NCBI GenBank assembly: GCA_006535965.1 | Contig: QEAR01000094.1 | Location: 17,727-81,726 of the forward strand | Length of the DNA stretch: 64,000 bases | Direction: 5' to 3' | From: Spizellomyces sp. 'palustris' | Lineage: Eukaryota; Chytridiomycota; Chytridiomycetes; Spizellomycetales; Spizellomycetaceae | Shown here: positions 11,701-22,146 of the stretch, piece after piece | How the letters are laid out: every line of letters begins with the position of its first letter | Numbering within the stretch: position 1 is the stretch's first letter | The notes under the pieces: model-generated | What the model saw: only the letters and a program-made list of their open reading frames with translations | The model's database searches: none | Told to the model about the DNA's origin: nothing | Translations under genes and position numbers: made by a program

Positions 11701-13882
11701 AACTCTGATTGCAGGGTGCACCATCTCGGTCCTCGGATATTCTGCAATAACTGAGGCGCTACAGGATGCTTACGCACGTCTAAGACCACGGAATACAGCT
11801 ATGCGAAGTGAGCAATGCACTTGTTCACAAGGAGGTGTGAATATAGCTGACAAATTCCTCTCGCTAAAGTTTGTCGAGTTGTTCGTGAAATTGTGGCCAT
11901 CACACAGGGGATTCTACCAGTATCGAGTATGCAAGCCGCACTTGAAACCCATTTGGCAACACTTTTTCAATTTGTGAACGGAATCTGGATACCCTCCCTT
12001 TTACCTGTTCTGCAAACGTATCATCTGGATGATCAGCCGCGTATCATCATAAAAATGTCTCGCGGTTCTGGAAGCAAGTGTGCTGATATGCAAATGCCTT
12101 GCACCATCTGTCCTTACACAGTTCTTTATACCCGCAGGTCGCCTGGAAGTGTTCAGCCCTTACTTTCTGGGTCAACTTATTGCAGAGTATGCACAATCCC
12201 TCGTAAACAGTTCTCTAAGTACGTTCACTGCTTCAGAAATCAGCGCCCGCACGGACACCCGCATATTCCTGGACAATCTTTTATCAATTGCTCAATCCTA
12301 TGACTCCCTGACCGAAGAAGCCATGACTGCTTATCTCAGTTATCAACAGAGCAACACAATGGCAATGGGTTCGTTTCAGTATATAGCGGTGTTAAACAGC
12401 ACAGGCCTATATTCACTCAAATCTTCTTCTCTAGTGGCCATCCTGGTCGCCTTGCCGCTTTTATGCTTTCTTATTGGCTTCGTTTTGTTCCGTCCAATAA
12501 TCGAGAGGGCATACGAAAAGCAACTTCAAATCCTCAGCCTTTTTGGAACCTTTCCCAAAAAATACGTGAATCAAAAGCTTGACGACCTAGAAATTGAAAT
12601 TGAATCGATTATGGAAGAGCTGGAGGAGGACACCGACGGATCGGTGGCTGGTAATGCGCCAACATCCTTCAATATCACCTTGCCAAGAGAAGTCGTAATG
12701 GCTCGACATAGCCCTAAACGCATGATGAAGGTGGGTAGTTACGGGCTTCCTGTGAACACAATTGTACCAAGCATTCGATTCTTCACAGCTCTTGACCATG
12801 TCCTTGTCCTTGGTCGGATTAACCGGAGGGTTCATGTTCATTCCTCCTCTTCAACAAGGCCGAGTAGGTTTAGGGCAACCATCCATCTGAGTATGCTTCA
12901 AAGTACGCCGTAACTGATCTCTCTGCCTTTAGTATGCGAGGGATGCCGTCAACACGATTCGTTATCTCAGTGATCGGACATTCTATGTGGGCCTAAGTAC
13001 GACTATGGCTGTGGAAGTAGCCGCCCAAGATAACACTAGCTGGATGCCCGGGATGCAAAGTTTATGGCTAGATTACTATCTGGATAAATACGACGCAGCA
13101 AATCGAGCTCTTCTGATCACCACGTCTGATGCTCCGAGCTTGTATGCATTTCCAGAGACTCAGGTAGTACTGAAGACCGGCGGATTCTGTCTGCTGGAAG
13201 ACCCAACTGGATGTGACGATGATAAGCGGTGAGGGTGGATGCCTTTTAGGTACCGTATTCATCAGGTATTGATATTTCCTCAGAGAATATAATGCAACGA
13301 TAGGCTTCACCAAAGGCCTTGTCACAAGTTCCTCCGAGTTCATTGGTGAGTTATTCACATAGTAGGAAGGGGGGCGAAGAATATGAATCTGTCGGATGCT
13401 CACCGTACCATCTTCTACAGTTCACAAATGGTACGAAACGATGCGGCAATTCCTGAGCAGCCCTCCTTCGCAACAAACTTTCGCTAATGAGCAGCTGCAA
13501 CTTGCGAGCTATCTCGTCAACGATATATCTGGTGCTGCAGTGATGATGAATAATTTGATTGTCGAACATGTAGAAAAAACGAGCTCAACACAAAAAGCCA
13601 TCAACATTTTCATTTTTGCTTTGTCGCTCGCGATATTTGGTCTCTCGTACATCCTGGTCTTCAGACGCATACTGGAGAACATCAAAGGGGAGCTGGGTAG
13701 CATTGTCTGGTTACTATTTTCGCTGCCAGCGGACTTGGTTCAATCAATTCCCGAACTGAAGGTGAGATTGCCAAGCAGTGCCCCTAATTGAAGTCACTTT
13801 GTATAGCATACTGATGCGGTTTTTATCTCAGCGATTTATCGAAAGTGGAGGGGCACTTTTACCGCAACGAAAACAGATCTGA
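8788..13882 (+). CDS. Large multipass membrane protein of the TmcB/TmcC (tiny macrocysts) type
   Basis: A long gene with many introns and roughly 1200-1300 residues. The first third has several membrane helices (FHVLFYCAFTAAVITVLLTC, LPTFILSIPGILYLVLQVPI, AVVVAVLAICCFTMFYM). Around 10320-11120 comes a TPR-like region typical of TmcB/TmcC: EIACRFLQQNRDPEALQLAR, FPKSPRLRLMQ, then VLRRYSNFLINVCGDHEKA. A charged coiled segment follows, then a second set of membrane helices (LISIALFCLLGTLIAGCTIS, VAILVALPLLCFLIGFVLF, INIFIFALSLAIFGLSYILV). After the last helix an intron at about 13763-13831 joins IPELK to RFIESGGALLPQRKQI and the TGA at 13880. The family is known from Dictyostelium and is widespread in chytrids; its molecular function is unknown. 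The start codon is the weakest point. Proteins of this family often carry PAS domains, which I could not confirm here. Confidence 0.75.
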
Positions 13883-14412
13883 CCTGCATTTTATGATAGA
13901 AAAGAATGCGGAGATGTATGTGAAAAAAACATTGCTCTCTATCATAGCACAATAATCTACGCCTGGCTGCTTTGAATCAGAAAAGCCATTTGGACAGGCT
14001 TTTCACATGCTTCATTTTGTACCAGAAGGGGGTAATTCAGAAATTCGCCCACCGCAGGGTTATCTGGTTTTGCTAAAAGCTAAGGGTAGGATAGCTAACT
14101 CTGGGCGCACGACTCCCCAGCAGTTACTCACGTAGGATTTAGCCAGGTCATGTCTGCCGATTCAAATGTTTCTCCGAAAGAAATGGTGGTCATACATTTT
14201 TGGCCTCCCTCCCCCAAGCATTTGAAATTGACACCCTTTTGTTCATACAAGCATTTGAAATCGGCACCCTTTATTCACGAGAGTCGGGGAGCAAATTACC
14301 CAGACCGTCGATCCCCGCAACTTCACGTGGGTATGCTGCGCAATTCTTCACGTGGATATAAAGATCGTCGCTATCGGCTCGCCTCCCCAAACCTCATTCA
14401 CCTACTATCGAA
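13883..14412. promoter_or_regulatory. Upstream region of the PRXL2 gene
   Basis: Contains an imperfect 33-bp tandem duplication (14216-14278) and two CACGTG boxes (14324-14329 and 14349-14354), 84 and 59 bp before the ATG at 14413. No coding frame is supported. Confidence 0.5.
14216..14278. repeat. Imperfect tandem repeat, two copies of about 33 bp
   Basis: Copy 1 starts AAGCATTTGAAATTGACACC at 14216 and copy 2 starts AAGCATTTGAAATCGGCACC at 14249. Both continue with CCTTT and TTCA. The repeat lies about 135 bp before the PRXL2 start codon. Confidence 0.7.
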
Positions 14413-15363
14413 ATGGCCCCAAAAAGTTTCCTTGCAGCTGCGTTTGAGGCGGCATTCCTTTATACAGGGTATTTCGTAACTCGAATCCTGACGCTTCTTC
14501 ACCTGGATGTTCCAATCCGCGCCTTGTTGCTCAAGATTCAACCGGCTCCAAGCAAGAGTGACGACATTCCGGACATCAACAAAGTCATTCTAAAGACGCT
14601 GGACGAAAATGATGGGGGGATTCGGGCTGAGAAATTGTGGGAGAATGGGCCTTGCCTGGTTGTCGTCATTCGCCGTCCGGGATGCCTGTTATGCAGGGAG
14701 GAGGCTTCAAATGTTGCGAAATACAAGGAGCAAATCCAGGTGAGTTTCTGATGCCCCTGCGCTCTGAAGTTTGACCATATCCTGTCTAATCGCTCGTAAA
14801 TTTAGAGCCAAGGTGTAAGCTTGGCCGCTGTCGTTCATGAACGGTTCGGTGCCAAGGATTTTGGACAGAAGCATTGGTCTGGTCTGCCACTCTATTTTGA
14901 TGAGAAGAAGGACATGTACAAGATTCTCGGGTATGTTTTCAACGACGTGCTCTACTGTCTTGCAACTATTAGCTTGACTTACGACGCACATAGACGCGGA
15001 AAATTCAACTGGATGGGACTCGATGGTCTAGTCTCCTTGAACGCTTACAAGGCCCTGTTCCGGGCCCGCAACGCTGGTTTTGAGGGAAATGTAAAGGGTG
15101 AAGGACGGTAAGTGCAGCTCTGTGAATGAGCGATGGAGATAAATACTGAGGCTAGCTTGTCAGGATTCTCGGAGGTCTGTTCATTGTATCTAAAGATGGT
15201 ACCCATTATGAGTTTGCTGAGAAAGAATGGGGTGAACATGCTCCCATCCAAGGTAGTGACGGCATGCATCTTTCCACAAAATGATGTTGCTCTCAACTGC
15301 GAATCCCCCTTTATAGATGTTCTCGAAGTTTGCAAGTCATTGGGTGCGAATAGAAAACCGTAA
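14413..15363 (+). CDS. Peroxiredoxin-like 2 (PRXL2/FAM213) family protein
   Basis: Five exons join cleanly. The N-terminus MAPKSFLAAAFEAAFLYTGY is hydrophobic. The thioredoxin-like core has VVVIRRPGCLLCREEASN, the family redox motif with a CxxC pair. SLAAVVHERFGAKDF, FNWMGLDGLVSLNAY and GGLFIVSKDGTHYEFAEKEW match the family order. The last intron (GTAGTG to TTATAG) joins APIQ to DVLEVCKSLGANRKP and the TAA at 15361. Human PRXL2A keeps the same CxxC and acts as a redox-regulatory protein; some family members make prostamide or reduce peroxides. Here it is probably a thiol antioxidant protein. Two CACGTG boxes sit just upstream. Confidence 0.87.
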
Positions 15364-15497
15364 TCCTAGTATATATTAGTATATGCATTGAAGTCCTGTG
15401 CTGCCTACTTGCCCCGCGGCGCGTTCCCACGGAAAATAATATCTACATTGTGCAAGTATTCTACATAATGCTAATTTACACCTTCCCTACAAGCAGC

Positions 15498-17350
15498 CTA
15501 TGTCCTCTTTGAAGCTTGTTCTGCCTCCGCCGTTTTCCGTCGTTTTGAATATGGAGCATTCACCTGACCCTTCTCCCGATTTATCTTCCGCTTCTGTCCA
15601 AAATTTGTGTCCACCAAATGCTAATGGATGGGAGGCGGCAATAAGATCAACATCGACATAAGCACATGCCATCTGAAGACGCTAAGAACATACCATATTG
15701 GCGACTCGTTGTGCCAATGATACTTCATTCAGCATTACCAAGACATCATTCTCCTCAACCTCTAGTTCTTGCATCTTTTTATTCATTTTCGTCTCGATAT
15801 TGAGCAGAACATTGATATCGTGCTGCGTCACAAGCGACAAAGACAAACCGCCTCGTCCTGAAAGATATCTTGTGATTAAAAAAAAGACCAGGGAATTGTA
15901 TGAATGCCATTCGTCGCATACCTGCACGTGCGGTACGACCGACACGGTGGATGTAGTCAGTTGCATCCGCGGGCAACTCGTAATTCAAAACAACTTGAAC
16001 TGTCGGAATGTCAAGACCACTATAGAAGCCCCCATAAGCATATATATACAGTGCCCGCCAAATTCATAAACTCATCCCGCTTACCGACTACCGACGTCGG
16101 TCGCCAGAAGAATGGGAACAATCCCACCCTTGAACTTCGCGAGAGATCCTATCCGATCATTTTGCGACATTTGGGCATGCAGTGCCGTAGATTTGAACCC
16201 CAATTCGCGCATCATAATCCGTAACCGCTCGCACGTACTGACATGAGTTGGATCAGAAAATAACTCGGCTATCATATGAAAACCAAGTTCCTTACCGGCA
16301 TTTCCCGGTGAAAATGATCATTGTTTTTCCCTCGAACATGTTTCTCAGGAGATACGCGAGATAGGCATCCCTGACCGTCGACGATATGAAAAGATATCGT
16401 TGGTCCAATTTTTCCACGGTGTCAAACCTGAAGATGATGACATCTTGTGAGGACTTAAAACAGGATGAACCCTATCATTTATACTTACCTTGTATTACAC
16501 TGATACGTGAAGGGCTTTTCTGTTGTCGAGAAGTTCAGTGACTCGATCTCAGGTGTCATCGTGGCACTAAAGAGCAAGGTTTGCCGTTGCTTCGGTAGTT
16601 GGTCAAGAATGCAAGCCAGATCATCGGCAAAAGTATCGTCGAGCAATCTATCTGCCTCGTCAAGAACCTAAGGCGTGTTATGTTACAACGCAGTTTGGAA
16701 AGTACATTTACCCATGTCATGCTTTTACTCACAAGAAAGCGCAGTCTCTTCAGATTCACCGCATTTGTGCTGCTGTTGATATGATCAACAAGTCGCCCTG
16801 GGGTCGCCACAATAACATGCGGTCGTCGAGAAAGCTCCAAGGCCTGTGTCATCATATCTGACCAGGAGAAATATGATTTATTTACTTAACCACCTTGAGA
16901 TATTTCTTGCATTCAAACTCCTAAGCAGCACCTACCCAAGCCGCCGACAACAACTGACTGCTTCAAATTTATACCGGTTCCCAAAACTCGAAACTGTTCG
17001 GCGATCTGAAAAGCCAGCTCCCTTTAGGGAAGATACTTAAATATCAGCCCGAAATCGGAGCGGTTTCATATCCCGACCAATGAAGCATACCTTGTTGGTG
17101 TCAGCACCAGTGCAAATATACCATAGGGATCCTCTGCCAGCTTTTGGAGCATTGGAAGAGCAAAAGCAGCAGTTTTACCGCTACCCGTCGTTGCACTTCC
17201 GATAACGTCCCTTCCCGACAGAATCGGTTGTATGCACGCACGTTGAATTTCGGTTGGCTCTCGAATAGACAGCGACTTGAGGGCTTCAACCAGCCATGGG
17301 TCTAAGCCCAAGTCTTTGAAGCTTTGCTTGGACGACGACTTGTCAACCAT
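15498..17350 (-). CDS. DBP8: DEAD-box RNA helicase DBP8/DDX49
   Basis: The start [16 protein letters not shown] at 17350 leads into the Q motif ([13 protein letters not shown]). Then come motif I ([13 protein letters not shown]), TPGRLVDHI (Ib), [36 protein letters not shown] (V) and [10 protein letters not shown] (VI). [13 protein letters not shown] and [18 protein letters not shown] are typical of DDX49/Dbp8 rather than Rrp3. The end is [14 protein letters not shown], then an exon after a 70-nt intron giving [20 protein letters not shown] and a basic tail to the TAG at 15498. The protein works in small-subunit rRNA processing in the nucleolus. Eight or more short exons, about 450 residues, the usual family length. 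It ends tail-to-tail with the PRXL2 gene. Confidence 0.92.
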
Positions 17351-17631
17351 GTTCTTTCCGAGGAGGGGTCAGTGAAGCCTCTACCACAAAAGATCAAAAA
17401 TGAGGCTGCACGCTAGCCGTAGGACTCTAGACAAAGTATATAGAAAAAATGAATGGAGAAAATGCAAGGATAGAATGTCCTCTTTAATGCTACAAAAATT
17501 GGGTCGGCGACTTCTGCAGTCATCACGAAAATTGCTTAGTCAGCTAAATGGTGGTTTGAACCGTGCCAATCCGACATCTGAGCGACGAATGCAGATCATC
17601 CACAAACCCATGCACTAAATTGATTGTCGAA

Positions 17632-18542
17632 ATGCACCTTTTTCGTCACCTTCGCAAAAGCCTGTCACTTGGAGCGTCTCTGCCAGTTAGGCAGTTGATT
17701 CCAATCTCACAGTCGTTCTTCACAAGCTCAGTATTTGGTTCACCCGTGGACTCCAAAGCTGGCACGTTTGACCCAAACCGTCCAGTTGCAGAAGTACAGG
17801 TTAGCAATCCACCTGCTCCCGTGGTTTTACCGGTTGAAAGTCTCTTATTCCTCTGTTATGCGAGCAGGTTGCTTGGACAGGAACGGATTCATTACAGTTT
17901 GTCGGACAGGATGCCAGTGGGTAAGAGAAAAGCGGTCTTATTATCTACAAGCCCCCGGATTATTAAGGAACTATATTCTGGTCGAAACAGCAACGACGTA
18001 TTGATGTCGGTGAGTGCTTGCATGTGAAAGCGGTTCGCGGGCGTCAGTGAATGCGGCGGGATAACGTGTGATCGTAAGGCATCAAACGCTCCAGGGGCTG
18101 GTCCAATGGCCATGCTGCTGATGGGTTTAGGGGGCTGCTCAGCTGTTGACATTGTAGGTATTCTACAAAAGCAAAGGCAGAGTTTAGAAGGAGTAAAGGT
18201 ATGCACCTATGCACAAGCTTTGTGGTTGAAAACATGTGAATTTCCGTCATTAACAGGCATTGTAGATTCGAATTGAGGGGCAGCGTGCTGAAGAGATGCC
18301 ACGACCATACGAAAATATCCACATGACGTTTGTCATTTCAGGAAAAGGACTGGACAAGAAGAAGGTAACAATTGTCTTAAATCACAATGGTTATCGACAA
18401 ATAGTCCGTCTCTACATGCTACATCTAGGTTGACCGCGCAATCGAACTCGCGACGGAAAAATACTGTGGTGTGCACGCTACACTAAAGAAAGCAGCAAAT
18501 ATCACCCTCTCTTCAGAAATTATAGAAACAGGATCTCAATAG
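17632..18542 (+). CDS. OsmC/Ohr-family thiol peroxidase-like protein, mitochondrial
   Basis: Six short exons. The N-terminus (MHLFRHLRKSLSLGASLPVR, then QLIPISQSFFTSS) looks like a mitochondrial presequence. The OsmC core follows in order: AEVQVAWTGTDSLQFVGQDA, SGNDVLMSASNAPGAGPMAM, LLMGLGGCSAVDIVGILQKQ. After an intron come IRIEGQRAEEMPRPYENIHM, TFVISGKGL and a CGVHATLKKAANITLSSEII end. The two conserved cysteines of the family (GGC and YCGV) are both present, so thiol-based hydroperoxide reduction is plausible. The longest frame in this locus reads straight through two introns and gives a wrong protein; the splice sites GTTAGC/GAGCAG, GTAAGA/AAACAG, GTGAGT/CGTAAG and GTATGC/TTGTAG restore the family sequence. 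Confidence 0.87.
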
Positions 18543-18573
18543 AAAACTGGAAGACACTCGCAGATCCCCTGTC

Positions 18574-20141
18574 TTACACTGGAAAGTTGGGCTGTAGGTC
18601 CCTTTCCCGGCGAATCGCAGCCGCGTATTCGTCTTTCCATCGGCCCACCAAAGTTTCTACCGTTGGAATATCGTGGATGTTGATGACCGAATGACCTGCC
18701 GACCATATGTCTCTCCACGCCGTGCTTTCTTTTGCCGAAGGATCTGCAAACATGATCAGAGACAAATCGGGCATGAATATGTTGTCCGTCCTTACCCAGC
18801 TTGCTGAAGTCTTCCGTGCCCAGCGAAGGGTGGGCCGGATTTTCTGGATCAAGGCCCGCCTGTTCGAGACTAGTCCGCAAAAAGTTGGCATTCACCCCAC
18901 TTCAATGTGGTATTTTAGCGAGGTGTCAGAAACATAATTTTGAGTCATCTCCCATTACCTGATTTTGTCAGTGTAAACTGTCGGAAGAAAGGACGGGGAG
19001 GGACCTTCTTTACTAGTAAGAAGCATCTGTTTGTATGCATCCGGGGCCATACTTTCCTGAGTTGCAATGAAGCGTGTGCCTATGTAAGCAATATCAGCCC
19101 CCAGGGTTTGAGCAGCTCGGATAGACGCTCCATCCGATATGGCCCCCGCAAGGCATATCACTCCGGGAAAGACCTCGCGAAGCTATGCGGGCGGGAAGAA
19201 ATTAACATTTGCGTTCGCCCTAATTACGTTGGCTCTTTGGTCAAACTGACACCTCCAGTGGTATCTACGTTCTCTTACTTTCGGTATCAGAGCAAAAGGA
19301 CTGGCCACCCCCGCGTGACCACCAGCGCCTGCGCAAACTGCAATCAATCCATCAACGCCAGCCTGTACAGAGGTGGCAGAGCATCAGTACATCAGCTTGT
19401 TGACGGGACAAAGCAACGAAGGCACAGCAACCTCCGCAGCCTTCTGTGCATGTCTAACGTTCGTAACCTGGAAGAAAACCGGTCAATCGCTATGATCTTT
19501 GAGATGCAATCGAACTTGCAGGACACTATGATAAGAGTCTTACATCGTGGAAAACTGTACCACCGTATGAATGGACCGCATCGACTACATCTCGCGCGGC
19601 ACCAAGTGAAGTAATAACTAGCTGGTTGACAGCAGCATTTATAAATCACTGGGACTGGGTTCGGCCTGAAACAGACATCCAAACTTACTGGAACCTATGG
19701 ATTGATTTAACAAGAATTTTAAGTAACAGCATGAACGGAATAGAAAGAGTAACTCTTCTCTGAACCTGATGTTTCACTATCCTATCCAGATTTTGACCCA
19801 ACCGCTTGTTCGTTTTGTGAACAATCAAGTTGACGCCATAGGGCGCTGGTGGCGGCAGATTTCGAGCTTTTGCTCGCTCTTCCCCAGCTTGTCTCAGTGA
19901 CTCTCTGATTTCCGTCAACCAATCGTCGAGAATGTCGTCGTTCCGGGTGTTTAGCGCTGGAAACGTTCCAACGATACCTGTGTGGAGATCATCAGATAGT
20001 TCTACATACCGTGGGAGAACCGCTCCACGGACCTTGCTTGCAAGCATTGATGACAAGCCTAGTTCCAGAGACAAGGAACATAGGTGCACAAATGACCGGC
20101 AGTGTTAGCGACTTGAGGAAGGCGGGTATTAGAGGAGGCAT
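18574..20141 (-). CDS. Nitronate monooxygenase / 2-nitropropane dioxygenase family flavoprotein
   Basis: Exon 1 at 20141 gives MPPLIPAFLKSLTLPVICAP and MFLVSGTRLVINACKQ, the usual start of NMO barrels. A 55-nt intron then joins to GIVGTFPALNTRNDD. The rest is in order: PPAPYGVNLIVHK, a 5-prime part of the VIITSLG strand, the HDVTNVRHA region, GAGGHAG, and CLAGAISDGASIRAAQTLGA. GTRFIATQES and WRDIWSAGHSVINIHDIPTV follow, ending PNFPV at 18574. The enzyme uses FMN to oxidise nitronates such as propionate-3-nitronate, a mitochondrial poison. About eight exons and 355-360 residues. It converges with the OsmC-like gene with only about 30 bp between stops. Confidence 0.88.
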
Positions 20142-20415
20142 CGTTATACGTGCAATCCGTGTGACTTAGTGAGAACAAGTGCCTCGACATTATCGTTGGA
20201 TGGCTTACGATATTGTGTAACCTGAGATCGGCTTACTAAGCGTTGCATGATCCATGGAACACGACGGCCCCAATATCAAAAGTAAATATGTCATTGGATT
20301 CAAATAAAAATACATCTTAGCTTCTGAGCCTGTGACATACAGTAGAATCGCGGAGGTGGGTTCCAAAAGGAGGGACCTTTAGCCCTCCATCCTCCATAAA
20401 TAAGCCACTGATGGT

Positions 20416-21604
20416 CTATTTATCTGCTATACCTTGAATGGTCACCACACATTGTCTCGCTCCTCCGTGATTCCTCGCCTCACAAAACCAGATCCCTTGC
20501 CAAGTGCTGATAAACGACGCGGTCAATTTCCTGCCGTTAGCAAACAAATGGGTATATTACTTACCCAAGAGCAAGCGATCCTTTGCTGACCGGAATGTTC
20601 AAAGATACGCCAAACAACGAGGACTTCACATGGCCCGGCTTTTGAGTTGGACATTAGCAAATGTGTGTCAGCAGATATTGCTTCTATTATTGCCAGTTTT
20701 GAATAATCTTACCATGTCATCAGAACCTGTCAGCATGTTTCGGGAGTAGTCGAGTGAATATAGCGGAAGACCAACCCATGTATAATAGCCTATATTACCT
20801 TCCATCTAACTCATGATTAGATCACGCAGTGCACATCAATTGGCAGAACATACTACATACCGTATGGCAATAGGGTGCGTCCTCCGGTGCCAATCGATTC
20901 AGCATCATTTCCATATCAACTCTAATTTAACATCACCTCCACATCAACGACCGATTGCGCAGGATGGTGACAAACATCTCTTTACCTTACATCTGAATCT
21001 GTTTGGACAAAAGATATCTGTGTCAGCAACCATAACCCCACGTTAGCCATAAAACGCACCATAATTCTCGTTTATCGTTAGAGCTGCCGAAGTGTGTTGT
21101 ACTAGGTAGTACCGACGGATGAATAAAAAGTTTCACAAGTAGATCGTCACTAGGGTTCAACTCACGGAAGAAGTTTGCCATGCCGACTTTGAAGGATTTG
21201 AGTTCCGGAATCTAACGAAAGTACCATATATTAAATATGGTACCAAGGTACACTCAGTATTCCCCAAGACACACACCTGTCTGATATCCGTTTCCGCCAT
21301 TTTACGCACGTCGTTAGCCATAACACCCGGAATCTAAATTTCACTTTTGCGTACCTCAACACATCTTGTCTGATCACTAGAATTAGCCTGATTCCGCGTG
21401 AATATAAGAGCACCACGAACTCACGTAACTAAATGGCAGCCTCGAGGCTTTGCTGGTAGGGTGATCACCTAAAATGTATACACCTGTCCGTCAAATGGCC
21501 TTGGTGACGAGGAGCCGGAAGAGAGAGCGTCGACACCTCGTCCGTACTCCGATATTTTTGCCTACCTTTTGAAACCACTGAGTCTGCCCGCCAATGAACG
21601 ACAT
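20416..21604 (-). CDS. YjbQ/UPF0047 family protein, split into 11-12 very small exons
   Basis: No long open frame exists here; the gene appears only after joining tiny exons. Exons: 21566-21604, 21425-21468, 21355-21376, (21277-21333 optional), 21166-21211, 21060-21101, 20986-20998, 20861-20921, 20799-20805, 20713-20726, 20565-20638, 20416-20506. They read MSFIGGQTQWFQKVITLPAK, PRGCHLVTDQ, IPELKSFKVGMANFF, LQHTSAALTINENYDSDVRV, DMEMMLNRLAPEDAPYCHT, MEGSDDMPGHVKSSLFGVSL, GTWQGIWFCEARNHGG and ARQCVVTIQGIADK to the TAG. The HTSA, HVKSSL and LGTWQG motifs are diagnostic. Phases agree at every junction. Length is 150 residues without exon 21277-21333 or 169 with it; that exon would leave a 21-nt intron, so it is doubtful. 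Bacterial YjbQ has weak thiamine-phosphate synthase activity; the real role is unknown. Confidence 0.85.
21221..21243. repeat. 9-bp perfect inverted repeat with 5-nt loop
   Basis: GTACCATAT and ATATGGTAC flank ATTAA. It lies within an intron of the YjbQ/UPF0047 gene, close to the acceptor of the IPELKSF exon. Confidence 0.6.
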
Positions 21605-22146
21605 CTTGGTTGCACTCTGCTGCAAAATGGTAAAGTTTGGGGTGACCTCATGCTGAGTGAGTCATCTATGTGAGAAGGACGATGAGGTAAGCATCGCTCT
21701 CCATCCATGTTTCCGACCACAGTTGTTCTTGACAGATCCAAAAGCCTGAACCTGTTCACATAGAATTATGGAGGATATTATAGACTGGCTAATTCAGAAA
21801 CAAGTTAGAACTGGTTGTATAAGTCAAGGATGGGGCATATCTATTAGAGTACTGGATGCCTACCATCTGTGCACGACGGTAAAGAGCGTCGATTATATTA
21901 AAACCTACAACATCGCCTTAACCACTAGCAATATGATGACCCGGGCACTAAGATGAATAAATCGGAAACATTTGTACAAGAAAAACTCCCCGACTCCCTC
22001 TGGCAATCAATCTAATGAGGTCTAGGTTGTCTATCGCCAGTTGCTCCTATATGAGGCCACTTTACGCGCAGAAGCTCTAATACTCATAATCCCATATATG
22101 GGGCATCCCCAGGATCCACTCACCCTTGCCACACGATGCGTGCGGC
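21605..22146. other. Gap between the YjbQ and C1/peroxin genes, no gene seen
   Basis: A 540-bp AT-rich region upstream of the YjbQ gene. Short frames on both strands lack family features or paired splice sites that I could support. Since the neighbouring gene hides in micro-exons, a similarly fragmented gene cannot be excluded. Confidence 0.35.

Noticed and set aside
20504-20749. Plus-strand frame MLINDAVNFLPLANKWVYYL
   Set aside because: It is antisense to exons 10-12 of the YjbQ gene and its intervening introns.
21221-21243. Inverted repeat as a terminator or transposon end
   Set aside because: No U-run, no target-site duplication and no transposase nearby; it lies inside an intron.
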